The position numbers and the translations under genes were made by a program. From positions 187,866 to 251,865 of the IMG/VR virus record IMGVR_UViG_3300046092_000062: DNA of 64,000 bases. One strand, 5' to 3'. Below the pieces are notes generated by a model. It saw only the letters and a list, made by a program, of their open reading frames with translations, did not search any database and was not told where the DNA came from. Shown in pieces: positions 1-7,136 of the stretch. The stretch comes from a virus. Numbering within the stretch: position 1 is the first letter of the stretch; each line of letters begins with the position of its first letter.

Positions 1-134
1 CTATTCCACTTACGGTAAAAGTTGGTGACCGAGTGATGTACAATCCTTCTGCTACTATTACTGTAACAGTCAAGGGCGAAACTTTGCTAGTAATCAAGGA
101 AGAAGAAATCTTCGCTATTTTGGACAACGAGTAA
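1..134 (+). CDS. groES: GroES-type cochaperonin, C-terminal part
   Basis: The window opens inside this gene. The last 43 codons (read from base 3) contain VGDRVMYNPS, a variable strand and KEEEIFAILDNE, matching the end of bacterial GroES (VGDxVxF...EExxILAI). GroES caps the GroEL folding chamber in the cytoplasm. The mobile loop that binds GroEL is upstream of the window and cannot be judged. A second, more diverged cochaperonin of gp31 type lies at 35453. The stop is followed 14 bases later by the next gene, with AAGGA between them, so the two are probably cotranscribed. Confidence 0.8.
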   Translation, partial: IPLTVKVGDRVMYNPSATITVTVKGETLLVIKEEEIFAILDNE

Positions 135-148
135 ATTAAGGAACTCAA

Positions 149-1078
149 ATGGGATGCTGGAATCAAACCTGTGGACTGTCGCAGCTACACATTCGCGCCA
201 ATCAAGACGTGGTTGTGTTTGCGCTAGTTAAGAACAACGGTGTAGACAGTCTTTGTTACACTACCCCATTTTACGCACCAGTAATGATGCCGTTCTATGC
301 CAAGTACAATGACTACGGCGGTGCAGAAGACTGCACAGGACTTGGGGTCAACTTGGTTATGAATGCAATCAAGGAAGACCTGGTTGAGCTGCCATTGGGT
401 GCAAATCAATACCACGACATTGCAGTCAAACGCGAAGGTTTTGATACCGATGTGTTCTTTGAAGCGGTACATGAAAGTCGCTTGTTTATCAAAGGCAATT
501 ACAATCGCCAGCGCCAGCATGTGGGATTTGTAATGATCCACAAGGATGTTTTTGATCACGTGATTGAGAACCGTGTCGTTGAACGCTACGTAGGCGCCAA
601 CAATGGTACTACCGGTTGGGACAATGCCTACATTCACATCACCTTTGCTGATGTAGCTAACGATATTGAGGCATGTGTAGAGCACCTGTTTACATCGGGC
701 AAGAAAGATCTATTCCGCTTTGATCCATTGCGTGGCCTACGTACTATTAACGAAGGCAAAGAAAAAGCCCAAGTAAATACTGCGGCACAGTGGCTAGCAC
801 ATGACGAGTATCGTTACAGCAGTTTGGTTCGTCCTAGTCTTATGGTTTGCGACTATGTTGAAGCCGACGATCGAGAAGGCCTTAAAGGGATGTTAACTGA
901 GTATCTCAAAGCCATGTGGATCGACGGATTTATGATGGAGACACGTAAGTTCTGGAGCCCGCAATCGGGGGCCGGTAGCCAACAACAAGACCCTGAAGGT
1001 TACTTGCTGCTAATTGATGCAATGAAGAAAGTGCTAGACGCCGAGAAACGTAAACACGAAGAAGACTATTGTGACTGA
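149..1078 (+). CDS. Conserved phage protein of the MGCWN-TCGLS type
   Basis: A 309-residue soluble protein of unknown function. It begins MGCWNQTCGLSQLHI, with two cysteines close to the N-terminus; I recall similar starts in other large-phage hypothetical proteins. The C-terminal part is helical and charged. The start is supported by AAGGAACTCAA directly upstream. There is no signal peptide or membrane segment. It overlaps the next gene by 8 bases, so the two are translationally coupled. Confidence 0.75.
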   Translation: MGCWNQTCGLSQLHIRANQDVVVFALVKNNGVDSLCYTTPFYAPVMMPFYAKYNDYGGAEDCTGLGVNLVMNAIKEDLVELPLGANQYHDIAVKREGFDTDVFFEAVHESRLFIKGNYNRQRQHVGFVMIHKDVFDHVIENRVVERYVGANNGTTGWDNAYIHITFADVANDIEACVEHLFTSGKKDLFRFDPLRGLRTINEGKEKAQVNTAAQWLAHDEYRYSSLVRPSLMVCDYVEADDREGLKGMLTEYLKAMWIDGFMMETRKFWSPQSGAGSQQQDPEGYLLLIDAMKKVLDAEKRKHEEDYCD

Positions 1079-1364
1079 TTACCTATTGCGCAACGCCCTT
1101 AATTCAGATGACGTAGCGTTTCTTAACGAAACTGATATGGACTTTGAACTGGTTAACACACATGGTCTCAAACCCGAGTCCAGTATGTTTGACAGTGGGT
1201 GGCGCGATATGGCAACCGAACAACGTATTGTTCATCATCTCGATCGTGTGGTGTTTAGAAATGTTACCCCAGCGCAGTACACATATCTACAACTTCGCTA
1301 TCGAGATCGCCTAAATGAATTGACAGACGGCCTAAAAGGCATATATAATATTACAACGACATAA
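1071..1364 (+). CDS. Hypothetical protein, 97 residues
   Basis: Unrecognised soluble protein with a GTG start that overlaps the end of the previous gene. It is acidic at the N-terminus and arginine-rich in the second half (LQLRYRDRLNEL). The C-terminal motif F-RNVTPAQYTYLQLRYR loosely recalls the array family (aromatic, acidic or polar residues, then LRY), but the protein continues past it, so membership is doubtful. Confidence 0.6.
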   Translation: MTDYLLRNALNSDDVAFLNETDMDFELVNTHGLKPESSMFDSGWRDMATEQRIVHHLDRVVFRNVTPAQYTYLQLRYRDRLNELTDGLKGIYNITTT

Positions 1365-1378
1365 CAAAGGAGAAACTC

Positions 1379-1954
1379 ATGTCACAAGCCTAGATCAACT
1401 ACCAATGTAAGGAATTAGTGTTCCACTTCAATAAGGGACATCTTACAGATCCAACCATCCCCATGTGGGTTATCAAAACACACGGAGTCACCTTTTACGT
1501 GAACCACGTGACAGCAGAAATACCTTGGAGCACCAAGGAAACACCAAACAATCCCAGTACCAAAGGCAGCATCAAGTTTAAACGATGTAAGTTGACCATT
1601 GACTCCGATAACTGTGCAACGTTATCCAAGTTGGGTTTACTAGACCGTAACTTGCCGACGCCACACCTGCCTTATGATCGCATTATTGTGCCTATGTACT
1701 GCGATTTAACTAATGCTATCATCGACCGTGAGTTTAAGCATGGTATGATCAAGCATGTAGATGGAGCATGTGGCAGTGAGTACATCATTACTGAAATTAC
1801 AAATAGAGATGATATGCTAATGTTGGCACTCAAGTATCCTAATCAGTATCGTGTGCTAAATGCAAATGAAGCATACTACAAGGATTATGATAACAAGCAC
1901 ATTCATATTGAGATGCGTGGTAATGAAGGATTTAACGATGAAGAAGACGATTGA
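1379..1954 (+). CDS. Conserved phage protein with an in-frame amber codon at codon 5
   Basis: The ATG at 1379 has the strong ribosome-binding site AAAGGAGAAACTC, but the fifth codon (1391-1393) is TAG. The frame then stays open to 1954 and encodes INYQCKELVFHFNKGHL, a valine-rich beta region and a charged tail. The continuous frame implies the ancestral protein began at 1379. Translation could restart at GTG 1418, which has AAGGA just before it and gives 178 residues. Function is unknown. TAG is an ordinary stop elsewhere here (for example at 15964, 18443 and 46876), so general reassignment is unlikely. Confidence 0.65.
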
Positions 1955-2114
1955 CTTAAAAGTTCCATATAAAGATATACACGAGGTTAGGCAGGCCCTT
2001 AAAGAGTCTAAAATAAAGCACTGGCCGTTTAAACGAGCATGGCCGGGGTATATAGTTACAATCGAAGATGGGCCTATGAGCACGTTTTTTGCGTTAAAGT
2101 TTACTAATACTTGA
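1938..2114 (+). CDS. LRW-tail family protein, isolated first member
   Basis: A 58-residue basic protein that ends VTIEDGPMSTFFALKFTNT, a variant of the family tail (acidic residue, aromatic, F-A-L-K-F). The ATG at 1938 overlaps the previous gene by 17 bases; GTG and ATG codons further upstream in frame are also possible. Its stop codon lies inside the 5' half of a terminator hairpin (2105-2128). With no coupled gene after it, its tail codons TTA AAG TTT do not form a ribosome-binding site. Confidence 0.65.
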   Translation: MKKTIDLKVPYKDIHEVRQALKESKIKHWPFKRAWPGYIVTIEDGPMSTFFALKFTNT

Positions 2115-2128
2115 GTATTACTTTTTTT
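2105..2128 (+). terminator. Rho-independent terminator directly before a promoter
   Basis: TAATACT and AGTATTA form a seven-base-pair stem around a very short loop, followed by C and seven T. It overlaps the stop codon of the gene at 1938, and the -35 box of the next promoter starts three bases after the T-run. A close relative of this terminator-promoter unit lies at 7137-7193. Confidence 0.75.
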
Positions 2129-2130
2129 GG

Positions 2131-2159
2131 TTGACCCATAATGAGCGTTCATGTATAAT
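2131..2159 (+). promoter_or_regulatory. Sigma70-type promoter
   Basis: TTGACC (2131-2136), 17-base spacer beginning CATAATG, TATAAT (2154-2159). The spacer start is shared with the promoters at 7498, 26161 and 42497. It drives the SWIM protein and array 1. Confidence 0.85.
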
Positions 2160-2187
2160 ACATATATCGCAAACAAAAGGGTCAACC

Positions 2188-2544
2188 ATGAAATTCTTTC
2201 AAGAAACTACTGACTACAAAGACAAGATTTCAAACGGCATCTACTTGCTGTCAGATGACAAGACACGTATGTTTGCCTATGTTGCACCAGGCAACAACAC
2301 TGCAAAAGAATTCAAGCGCCCGATTCGCATCGACACTCGTGGCCGCAGCTTCAAGCCTGTTACTAATACCTTCAACTATGTGATCCCTGCAGAAGTTGCC
2401 CCAGAAGTCCCGCAGTGGATTGTTAAAGGCAGCAAAGGCGATGAGTACATTGTGCGCAAAGACGGCTTGATGTATTCATGTACATGCAGCGGATTTAAAT
2501 TTCGCGGTAGCTGCAAGCACGTCACGGAGATCAAAGGCGCATGA
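2188..2544 (+). CDS. SWIM zinc-finger protein
   Basis: 118 residues. The last third has the SWIM pattern C-x-C...C-x-H (YSCTCSGFKFRGSCKHVTEI), a zinc-binding module that contacts DNA or proteins. The rest has no recognisable domain. The ATG at 2188 is chosen because it lies 28 bases after the -10 box; the longer frame to 2131 would begin inside the promoter. Its stop overlaps the next ATG (ATGA), making it the first gene of the operon that continues into array 1. Confidence 0.8.
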   Translation: MKFFQETTDYKDKISNGIYLLSDDKTRMFAYVAPGNNTAKEFKRPIRIDTRGRSFKPVTNTFNYVIPAEVAPEVPQWIVKGSKGDEYIVRKDGLMYSCTCSGFKFRGSCKHVTEIKGA

Positions 2545-2750
2545 TTAAACGTCAGTATCATTACTATGGTGGCCGCAACGGCGATGCCTACTTCTGCAAC
2601 TTTGTTGATGCAGCGGGCGGGCAAGAACACATTCGTACTGAACTAGCTAAGTGGAAAGCAACAGTTGCTAAAAGCAAAGCCAAATACACCTACAATGTCA
2701 AGTTCCACGACGAGCAGTTATACATGTTTTTTAGGATCAAGTTTTCATGA
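2541..2750 (+). CDS. LRW-tail family protein, array 1 gene 1
   Basis: 69 residues. Basic middle (WKATVAKSKAKY), then the family tail VKFHDEQLYMFFRIKFS, in which LRW is replaced by I-K-F. The weaker tail codons leave AGGA 12 bases before the next start instead of the usual GAGGTG. ATGA overlaps join it to both neighbours. Function unknown. Confidence 0.7.
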   Translation: MIKRQYHYYGGRNGDAYFCNFVDAAGGQEHIRTELAKWKATVAKSKAKYTYNVKFHDEQLYMFFRIKFS

Positions 2751-2998
2751 CAGAAGCGTGGATATTCGTTAATGGACAGAAGGTTCAGATTCCTCAGCAT
2801 CCTTACCAAGCCAGGGAGTTTAGATGGCATTTGGGCGCAGAGTATAATTCTGCATTGGAGTGGGAAAATCCCGAGTTTGACAACATAAAAACTTGGTGCG
2901 AGCAAACTTGTGTTCCGCATACTTACAGAATGTTTTTGAGAAGTGTTTGGTTCTTTCGTGAGTCCGATGCCTTATTGTGCAAGTTGAGGTGGGTATGA
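2747..2998 (+). CDS. LRW-tail family protein, array 1 gene 2
   Basis: 83 residues with WCEQTC in the middle, the family's W-C-E core, and the tail SVWFFRESDALLCKLRWV. The final codons TTG AGG TGG GTA TGA contain GAGGTGG and overlap the next ATG. Function unknown. Confidence 0.75.
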   Translation: MTEAWIFVNGQKVQIPQHPYQAREFRWHLGAEYNSALEWENPEFDNIKTWCEQTCVPHTYRMFLRSVWFFRESDALLCKLRWV

Positions 2999-3225
2999 AC
3001 TGGCAGTTTTGGCGTAAGCAATATCGAGTGGCTGTGACAGAAAATGATTACAATGCTAAGATTGTAAAGCACATGGGCACTACTGGAAAACTCCATATGC
3101 AGTTTTTCGACTTTGTTAAGCAAGAGTTCAATGCTGATCGTGAGTGGAGTTGGAAGACCAGAGAGAATTTCCTAGTGTTTGATAATGAACATGACTACGC
3201 TATGTTTCTGTTAAGGATGCTGTGA
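2995..3225 (+). CDS. LRW-tail family protein, array 1 gene 3
   Basis: 76 residues; tail FLVFDNEHDYAMFLLRML, with Trp replaced by Met. TTA AGG remains, giving an AAGG ribosome-binding site. The ATG at 2995 is chosen over the frame start at 2977 because it overlaps the upstream stop in the array-wide way. Confidence 0.75.
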   Translation: MNWQFWRKQYRVAVTENDYNAKIVKHMGTTGKLHMQFFDFVKQEFNADREWSWKTRENFLVFDNEHDYAMFLLRML

Positions 3226-3476
3226 TGTTGATCGAACTCGACGATGAATATCGTATGATTGGGTACTACATCGCCGTACTAGAAGATCCAATTGACAGCG
3301 GGCACGATTTGTGGTATCACGAATCATTCAAAGACACCGATGAATGGTGTGAGCAAACCTTTGGGGCGCAGGACATGTGGGGAGAAAATCCTGCTACAGG
3401 GTGGAAGCGTATGCGTAACAGATACTTCTTTACTACAGATGCTGCCCGCGGGTTATTTGTATTGAGGTTTACATGA
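3222..3476 (+). CDS. LRW-tail family protein, array 1 gene 4
   Basis: 84 residues. Start is GTG 3222 in a GTGA overlap, or ATG 3225. Middle motif EWCEQTFGAQDMW, a clear W-C-E-x-x-F-G core; tail YFFTTDAARGLFVLRFT. The end TTG AGG TTT ACA TGA keeps GAGG for the next gene. Confidence 0.75.
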   Translation: MMLIELDDEYRMIGYYIAVLEDPIDSGHDLWYHESFKDTDEWCEQTFGAQDMWGENPATGWKRMRNRYFFTTDAARGLFVLRFT

Positions 3477-3694
3477 TTGAAGTAGATATCGATAAAGAAG
3501 GCGGATATGGTCGTCACCACTGGTGGGAAAACTTTCGCGACTATGCTGAGGAACAGGGGTATAATTTCGATAATGCTGAGAATATCACCAAAGCACTTGC
3601 AGAATGGAACGCTATTGATAAGGACCCAGATTCCACCAAGTTCTACTTTGAAAACGAGCAGGACCACTTGCTGTTTATGTTGAGGTTTACATGA
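3473..3694 (+). CDS. LRW-tail family protein, array 1 gene 5
   Basis: 73 residues, acidic; tail FYFENEQDHLLFMLRFT. It has no W-C-E core. The last five codons are identical in DNA to those of the gene before it (TTGAGGTTTACATGA), consistent with recent tandem duplication of the 3' end. Confidence 0.75.
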   Translation: MIEVDIDKEGGYGRHHWWENFRDYAEEQGYNFDNAENITKALAEWNAIDKDPDSTKFYFENEQDHLLFMLRFT

Positions 3695-3975
3695 AAGTAA
3701 AAGACACACTGCAAATTGATTTGATCTACGGCACACTCCGTCAACGCCTGCGGGAGTTTGTAGCAGAGACTCCTTGCTTGTATACAAATGACGGAGACGC
3801 TGTTAACCTTGTGTGTCATTATTTCCCCTGTTGGCAGTACAATGGTGCTGCACCGTTTGAAGAAGTTATGCTGTGGTGTGAAGAACATTTCGGCCGTGAT
3901 TGGATTTGGAGATTTGAAACAATTTTCTTCAAGCACGAACGTGATCGTGCAGTATTCTTATTGAGGTGGTCATGA
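3691..3975 (+). CDS. LRW-tail family protein, array 1 gene 6
   Basis: 94 residues. Core LWCEEHFGRDWIW at about residue 61, tail FFKHERDRAVFLLRWS. This is one of the best matches to the family consensus. It ends TTGAGGTGGTCATGA, the canonical junction. Confidence 0.8.
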   Translation: MKVKDTLQIDLIYGTLRQRLREFVAETPCLYTNDGDAVNLVCHYFPCWQYNGAAPFEEVMLWCEEHFGRDWIWRFETIFFKHERDRAVFLLRWS

Positions 3976-4193
3976 CAACTCTTTACATCTCCGGGGATTA
4001 CGACCAAAGCCCACTGGCATACAAAAACTTCTATCGAGCAGTGATAGAACCCAGGTTAATGGAAGTACACCGTGAATCAATTAGCGGAAGTGATCTCCTT
4101 AAAGAGTACAATGCACATTGGGATAATACATCTAAGAGCATTGTGTTTGACACTGAACACGATTTGACAATGTTTATGTTGAGGTGGGCATGA
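3972..4193 (+). CDS. LRW-tail family protein, array 1 gene 7
   Basis: 73 residues; tail IVFDTEHDLTMFMLRWA. No W-C-E core; the N-terminal 50 residues are unlike its neighbours, showing how variable the front part is. Canonical GAGGTGG junction. Start at 3972 by ATGA overlap. Confidence 0.75.
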   Translation: MTTLYISGDYDQSPLAYKNFYRAVIEPRLMEVHRESISGSDLLKEYNAHWDNTSKSIVFDTEHDLTMFMLRWA

Positions 4194-4441
4194 TTGTAAA
4201 AGAGTATTACCAAAACATTAACTGTAGCAAACCCAGGGACTACTTTGAGCGTTGGTATGCAGACGTGTGGGCACGACGAATCGGCACAAAGATCGCACAG
4301 CCCGGAGTGTTAGCTCGTGTACTCGAAGAAGAAATTGCTCAAGTTGGTGCTTATCTCGAGGACAAAGATCGCGGGTACAAATTTGTAGCAACATTCAAAG
4401 ACGAGCACGACTATACCATGTTTGTATTGAGGTGGTCATGA
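4190..4441 (+). CDS. LRW-tail family protein, array 1 gene 8
   Basis: 83 residues with a basic, alanine-rich middle (WARRIGTKIAQPGVLARVLEEE) and tail FVATFKDEHDYTMFVLRWS. Canonical junction TTGAGGTGGTCATGA. Start at 4190 by ATGA overlap. Confidence 0.75.
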   Translation: MIVKEYYQNINCSKPRDYFERWYADVWARRIGTKIAQPGVLARVLEEEIAQVGAYLEDKDRGYKFVATFKDEHDYTMFVLRWS

Positions 4442-4665
4442 AACTACGTGCCGACATTCGTCCATACTTTCAGAAGATTGCTGATTACTATTGGGACAAC
4501 ATTGGTCGTGACTTCTACAACGAAGGGCATCACATAACCATTTGGGACTGGCTCAAGCGTGATTACTCTGTGGTTAAGATTGGGCAAATTGGCAGCAAGA
4601 CTGAGTTATGGGTTACATTTCCAGATGAGCAGCACATGACTATGTTTATGTTGAGGTGGACATGA
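4438..4665 (+). CDS. LRW-tail family protein, array 1 gene 9
   Basis: 75 residues. IWDWLKRDYS stands where other members have the W-C-E core; tail VTFPDEQHMTMFMLRWT. The open frame extends upstream inside the previous gene, but ATG 4438 is the coupled start. Junction TTGAGGTGGACATGA. Confidence 0.75.
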   Translation: MKLRADIRPYFQKIADYYWDNIGRDFYNEGHHITIWDWLKRDYSVVKIGQIGSKTELWVTFPDEQHMTMFMLRWT

Positions 4666-4862
4666 AACAAGAGCTAACTATGCGCATGGATTGCGAATAC
4701 ACTTACATTCCATTTGCCAATAGCCGCACCAGCATCGATTGGATAGAAGCACTACTTTGGTGCGAAGAGTTCGAAGGCATTGGACACTTTAGCATGGGAG
4801 GACATGGCATTTACTTCGAAAAGGAAAAAGATGCTATAATGTTTACATTAATCAACTCATGA
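4662..4862 (+). CDS. LRW-tail family protein with decayed tail, array 1 gene 10
   Basis: 66 residues. Core LLWCEEFEGIGHF; the tail YFEKEKDAIMFTLINS keeps the charged and aromatic part but has lost Arg-Trp. The codons TTA ATC AAC TCA TGA no longer form a ribosome-binding site for the next gene, although the ATGA overlap remains. Coupled reinitiation may suffice. Confidence 0.7.
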   Translation: MKQELTMRMDCEYTYIPFANSRTSIDWIEALLWCEEFEGIGHFSMGGHGIYFEKEKDAIMFTLINS

Positions 4863-5140
4863 AAAAGCAATATACAAGAGACTCCCTTATGAAAAAGGCA
4901 CGTATTGAATCCGACCAGCTAAACACTATCTTCCAGAAGTGGGCGGCAAACAATGGGTATAAGACCTCAGGACATTGGATTGATCACCTTGATCGACTTA
5001 ACCTGCGTTACGGCCCTGGCCAAGCGTTTGATCATTATGTTTGGTCATGCGGTGGCCGCATTTACACAGAATACAGCAAGCGTTATGCAGACTTCTTTGA
5101 AGACGAAGATTTGATAATGTTTACATTAAGGCACCTATGA
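4859..5140 (+). CDS. LRW-tail family protein, array 1 gene 11
   Basis: 93 residues, basic N-terminal half; tail ADFFEDEDLIMFTLRHL, with His replacing Trp. TTA AGG leaves AAGG seven bases before the next ATG. No W-C-E core. Function unknown. Confidence 0.75.
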   Translation: MKKQYTRDSLMKKARIESDQLNTIFQKWAANNGYKTSGHWIDHLDRLNLRYGPGQAFDHYVWSCGGRIYTEYSKRYADFFEDEDLIMFTLRHL

Positions 5141-5322
5141 TAACAACTTTACGAGCATGGTCCAGAGTTAGTGTAAGAGACATTCAACCAGCAGTAGCAT
5201 GGTGCAGTGAGAATCTTACCCACAATGATTGGGTGTGCAGTTCGATCCCAAACGACAACGAATTTAGCTTTCGATTCCGTAACGAAAAGATTGCTACAGA
5301 GTTTGCACTGAGATTTGCATGA
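5137..5322 (+). CDS. LRW-tail family protein, array 1 gene 12
   Basis: 61 residues, one of the shortest. Core VAWCSENLTHNDW, tail FSFRFRNEKIATEFALRFA. It is nearly the minimal family unit: core, spacer and tail only. Junction CTGAGATTTGCATGA is a weak ribosome-binding site. Confidence 0.75.
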   Translation: MITTLRAWSRVSVRDIQPAVAWCSENLTHNDWVCSSIPNDNEFSFRFRNEKIATEFALRFA

Positions 5323-5564
5323 TACGATTAGATCTTGTTAAAGACTATGCACCTATTCCGATATGGAACAAATTTGTTGGACACCTGCAAGAACAAGTGG
5401 GACCACAGGCAGTAACTGACGCTTATGTTAATACCGCACTAGCTGAGTACTGTGCAGTGTATTATATGGAAGAGGTGGGTAACATATATGAAAGTTCTGT
5501 GCTACACTGGATTGAGTTTGAAGATGAAGAATTGTACTCTTGGTTTATGTTGAGGTGGGCATGA
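5319..5564 (+). CDS. LRW-tail family protein, array 1 gene 13
   Basis: 81 residues; tail IEFEDEELYSWFMLRWA with an unusually acidic segment. No W-C-E core. Junction TTGAGGTGGGCATGA. Confidence 0.75.
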   Translation: MIRLDLVKDYAPIPIWNKFVGHLQEQVGPQAVTDAYVNTALAEYCAVYYMEEVGNIYESSVLHWIEFEDEELYSWFMLRWA

Positions 5565-5818
5565 TTAGCATATTGTTATCAGACAAGGGCAGTACTCCCG
5601 AACAAGCATGGTGGTGGAAGTTTTTACACGGCACGGATAAACGTAGCGGTCCGTCAACTACAGAAGACCGCATTGAAGCTATCAACTTGGAATTGCTAAA
5701 TTGGTCAGCGCAGCTATGGCGACACGAGCAAACGGCTACGCGCCACAATGCCCGAAGCGCATACATTGATTTCTACGACGAACAAGCGTACACTTGGTTT
5801 GTGCCGAGGTGGTCATGA
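5561..5818 (+). CDS. LRW-tail family protein with Pro-Arg-Trp end, array 1 gene 14
   Basis: 85 residues; tail IDFYDEQAYTWFVPRWS. The family Leu has become Pro (codon CCG), yet the following bases still read GAGGTGGTCATGA, so the ribosome-binding site for the next gene is intact while the protein motif is altered. This is a useful natural test of which level is under selection. Start at ATG 5561 by overlap. Confidence 0.75.
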   Translation: MISILLSDKGSTPEQAWWWKFLHGTDKRSGPSTTEDRIEAINLELLNWSAQLWRHEQTATRHNARSAYIDFYDEQAYTWFVPRWS

Positions 5819-6009
5819 TTGAAATTAAAATCAGCAAGAAACTTCGTAATGTATACGGGGAAAGTGGTACTCAGGTTGCTTGGAAATGGTGCTTAGATAA
5901 CTTTGGCCCACCGGAACCAAACGGTAAGCGTTGGGCATGGGACACTATGCGCACATTTTGGTTTCATAAAGAAGAAGATGCTACACTGTTTGCACTGAGG
6001 TGGTTATGA
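5815..6009 (+). CDS. LRW-tail family protein, array 1 gene 15
   Basis: 64 residues. Core WKWCLDNFGPPEP at about residue 24, then W-x-W and the tail FWFHKEEDATLFALRWL. One of the cleanest examples of the compact form W-C-x-x-x-F-G-P ... F-x-F-x-x-E-x-D. Junction CTGAGGTGGTTATGA. Confidence 0.8.
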   Translation: MIEIKISKKLRNVYGESGTQVAWKWCLDNFGPPEPNGKRWAWDTMRTFWFHKEEDATLFALRWL

Positions 6010-6233
6010 CAACAATTTCAATGAGCCATAATGTTCTAACAAATGCAGGGTGGATCCGCATACCGCTTGACGCTGAAAAAGTTATGCAAGCTCGACGACA
6101 TGAAAGTTATTTTGAATTTTTTGAAACTGCACACATTCGCAACCGGTATGCAATCTTTAGTGTGCCCAATGGATACGATTTCTTTTTTCGAAATAAAAAA
6201 GATGCTACAGAGTTTGTGTTGAGGTGGGCATGA
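6006..6233 (+). CDS. LRW-tail family protein, array 1 gene 16
   Basis: 75 residues, no W-C-E core; tail FFFRNKKDATEFVLRWA. Start at ATG 6006 by ATGA overlap rather than 6000. Junction TTGAGGTGGGCATGA. Confidence 0.75.
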   Translation: MTTISMSHNVLTNAGWIRIPLDAEKVMQARRHESYFEFFETAHIRNRYAIFSVPNGYDFFFRNKKDATEFVLRWA

Positions 6234-6520
6234 CTAAAGAAGAATGGACGAAATGGAATCGCAAGATACAACTAAACAGCATCTACGGTTTAAATCTCTG
6301 TAAAGAAATAGTGGCACCAAGGGATCAAGCACTAACAGCGATACAAAACGCATGGGCTCAATGGCACTGTGATATCAAACACAACGTAACAGACTTTGGG
6401 TTTAAAGACTGGTGCAAGCGTGAGCATGGGTTTGAATACCAACAGAATAGTGACCGGAGTGTTGTCACTACTGTACTTGACGAGCAAAAGTATGCTTGGT
6501 TCTTACTAAAGTGGGCATGA
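6230..6520 (+). CDS. LRW-tail family protein, array 1 gene 17
   Basis: 96 residues. Core FKDWCKREHGFEY, tail TVLDEQKYAWFLLKWA. It ends CTA AAG TGG GCA TGA. The ATG overlapping this stop (6517) opens only a 14-codon frame, so the usual coupled start is broken and the next family gene begins seven bases later in another frame. Confidence 0.75.
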   Translation: MTKEEWTKWNRKIQLNSIYGLNLCKEIVAPRDQALTAIQNAWAQWHCDIKHNVTDFGFKDWCKREHGFEYQQNSDRSVVTTVLDEQKYAWFLLKWA

Positions 6521-6523
6521 AAG

Positions 6524-6733
6524 ATGCAAGTAGAGAAAATGTTCCATCACACTGTGCCTAGCTCTAATGTGTGCATACAAGCCAGTAAATGGTTGCTGGA
6601 AGAGCGTGGATACAAGTTCGTCATTGAAGCCGAAACAGAAGGACGCGGCAACAGTTCTAGATACACTGGCAGATACACATTCAAGTTCTTGTGTGAGCAA
6701 GAGTATATGTGGTTTCTAATGAGGTGGGCATGA
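6524..6733 (+). CDS. LRW-tail family protein, array 1 gene 18, paralogue of 21762
   Basis: 69 residues. From HTVPSSNV onward it matches the array 2 protein at 21762 almost residue for residue (ASKWLLEERGYKF, RYTGRYTFKFLCEQEYMWF). The front is shorter, probably because of an indel next to the junction ATG at 6517, which is now out of frame. Start taken as ATG 6524; ATG 6539 is possible. Tail LCEQEYMWFLMRWA. Confidence 0.7.
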   Translation: MQVEKMFHHTVPSSNVCIQASKWLLEERGYKFVIEAETEGRGNSSRYTGRYTFKFLCEQEYMWFLMRWA

Positions 6734-6734
6734 C

Positions 6735-6914
6735 ATGTTAACATACCGTATGATTGACTGGGTCAACATTCAACAACGCATGATTGAAGGCGGACTCAGT
6801 GATATTCCCAATGGGCGATTTCATGACAGCTACCGTAAGGACGATTACTTGTACTTTATGGTTGAGTTCGACACACCCGAGGATGAAATGATGTTTTTAT
6901 TGAGGTGGGCATGA
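6735..6914 (+). CDS. LRW-tail family protein, array 1 gene 19
   Basis: 59 residues (MLTYRMIDWVNIQQR...), tail VEFDTPEDEMMFLLRWA. The junction ATG at 6730 would give only Met-Thr-Cys before a stop; the real start is ATG 6735, eight bases after GAGGTG. Two adjacent genes in this array thus have a displaced start. It ends TTGAGGTGGGCATGA. Confidence 0.7.
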   Translation: MLTYRMIDWVNIQQRMIEGGLSDIPNGRFHDSYRKDDYLYFMVEFDTPEDEMMFLLRWA

Positions 6915-7135
6915 ACTCAAAACAAAGACGACGTGATCGCAGAGCATGGAAACACGACATTGTGTTTACACACGAACAAGTTTATGAACGTGGTTACAAC
7001 GACATGTGGGACTGGTGTGTTACTGTTTTTAATAACAGGGGCAACAAGTGGAGAGAGCCGTATGGTCCTCCGGGCGTTAGATGGCAGTTTACCAAGCCAG
7101 AATACGCTGTGATGTTTGCACTACGCTGGCAATAA
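6911..7135 (+). CDS. LRW-tail family protein, last gene of array 1
   Basis: 74 residues, very basic N-terminus (SKQRRRDRRAWK), core MWDWCVTVFNNRG, tail WQFTKPEYAVMFALRWQ. With no coupled gene after it, Leu-Arg-Trp is written CTA CGC TGG instead of TTG AGG TGG, so the protein motif is kept without a ribosome-binding site. A terminator follows at once. Confidence 0.75.
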   Translation: MNSKQRRRDRRAWKHDIVFTHEQVYERGYNDMWDWCVTVFNNRGNKWREPYGPPGVRWQFTKPEYAVMFALRWQ

Positions 7136-7136
7136 A

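Noticed and set aside
1391-1393. Genome-wide reassignment of TAG to an amino acid
   Set aside because: TAG ends several other genes at the expected place (for example 15966, 18445, 46878), so a general recoding is unlikely.
2103-2130. Start codons between 1856 and 2185 on the minus strand
   Set aside because: The frame crosses a terminator and promoter and has no supporting signal.
2780-2800. GGTTCAGATTCC as a possible tRNA T-arm
   Set aside because: It lies inside an array gene and no acceptor, D or anticodon arm can be placed around it. No tRNA was found anywhere in the window.
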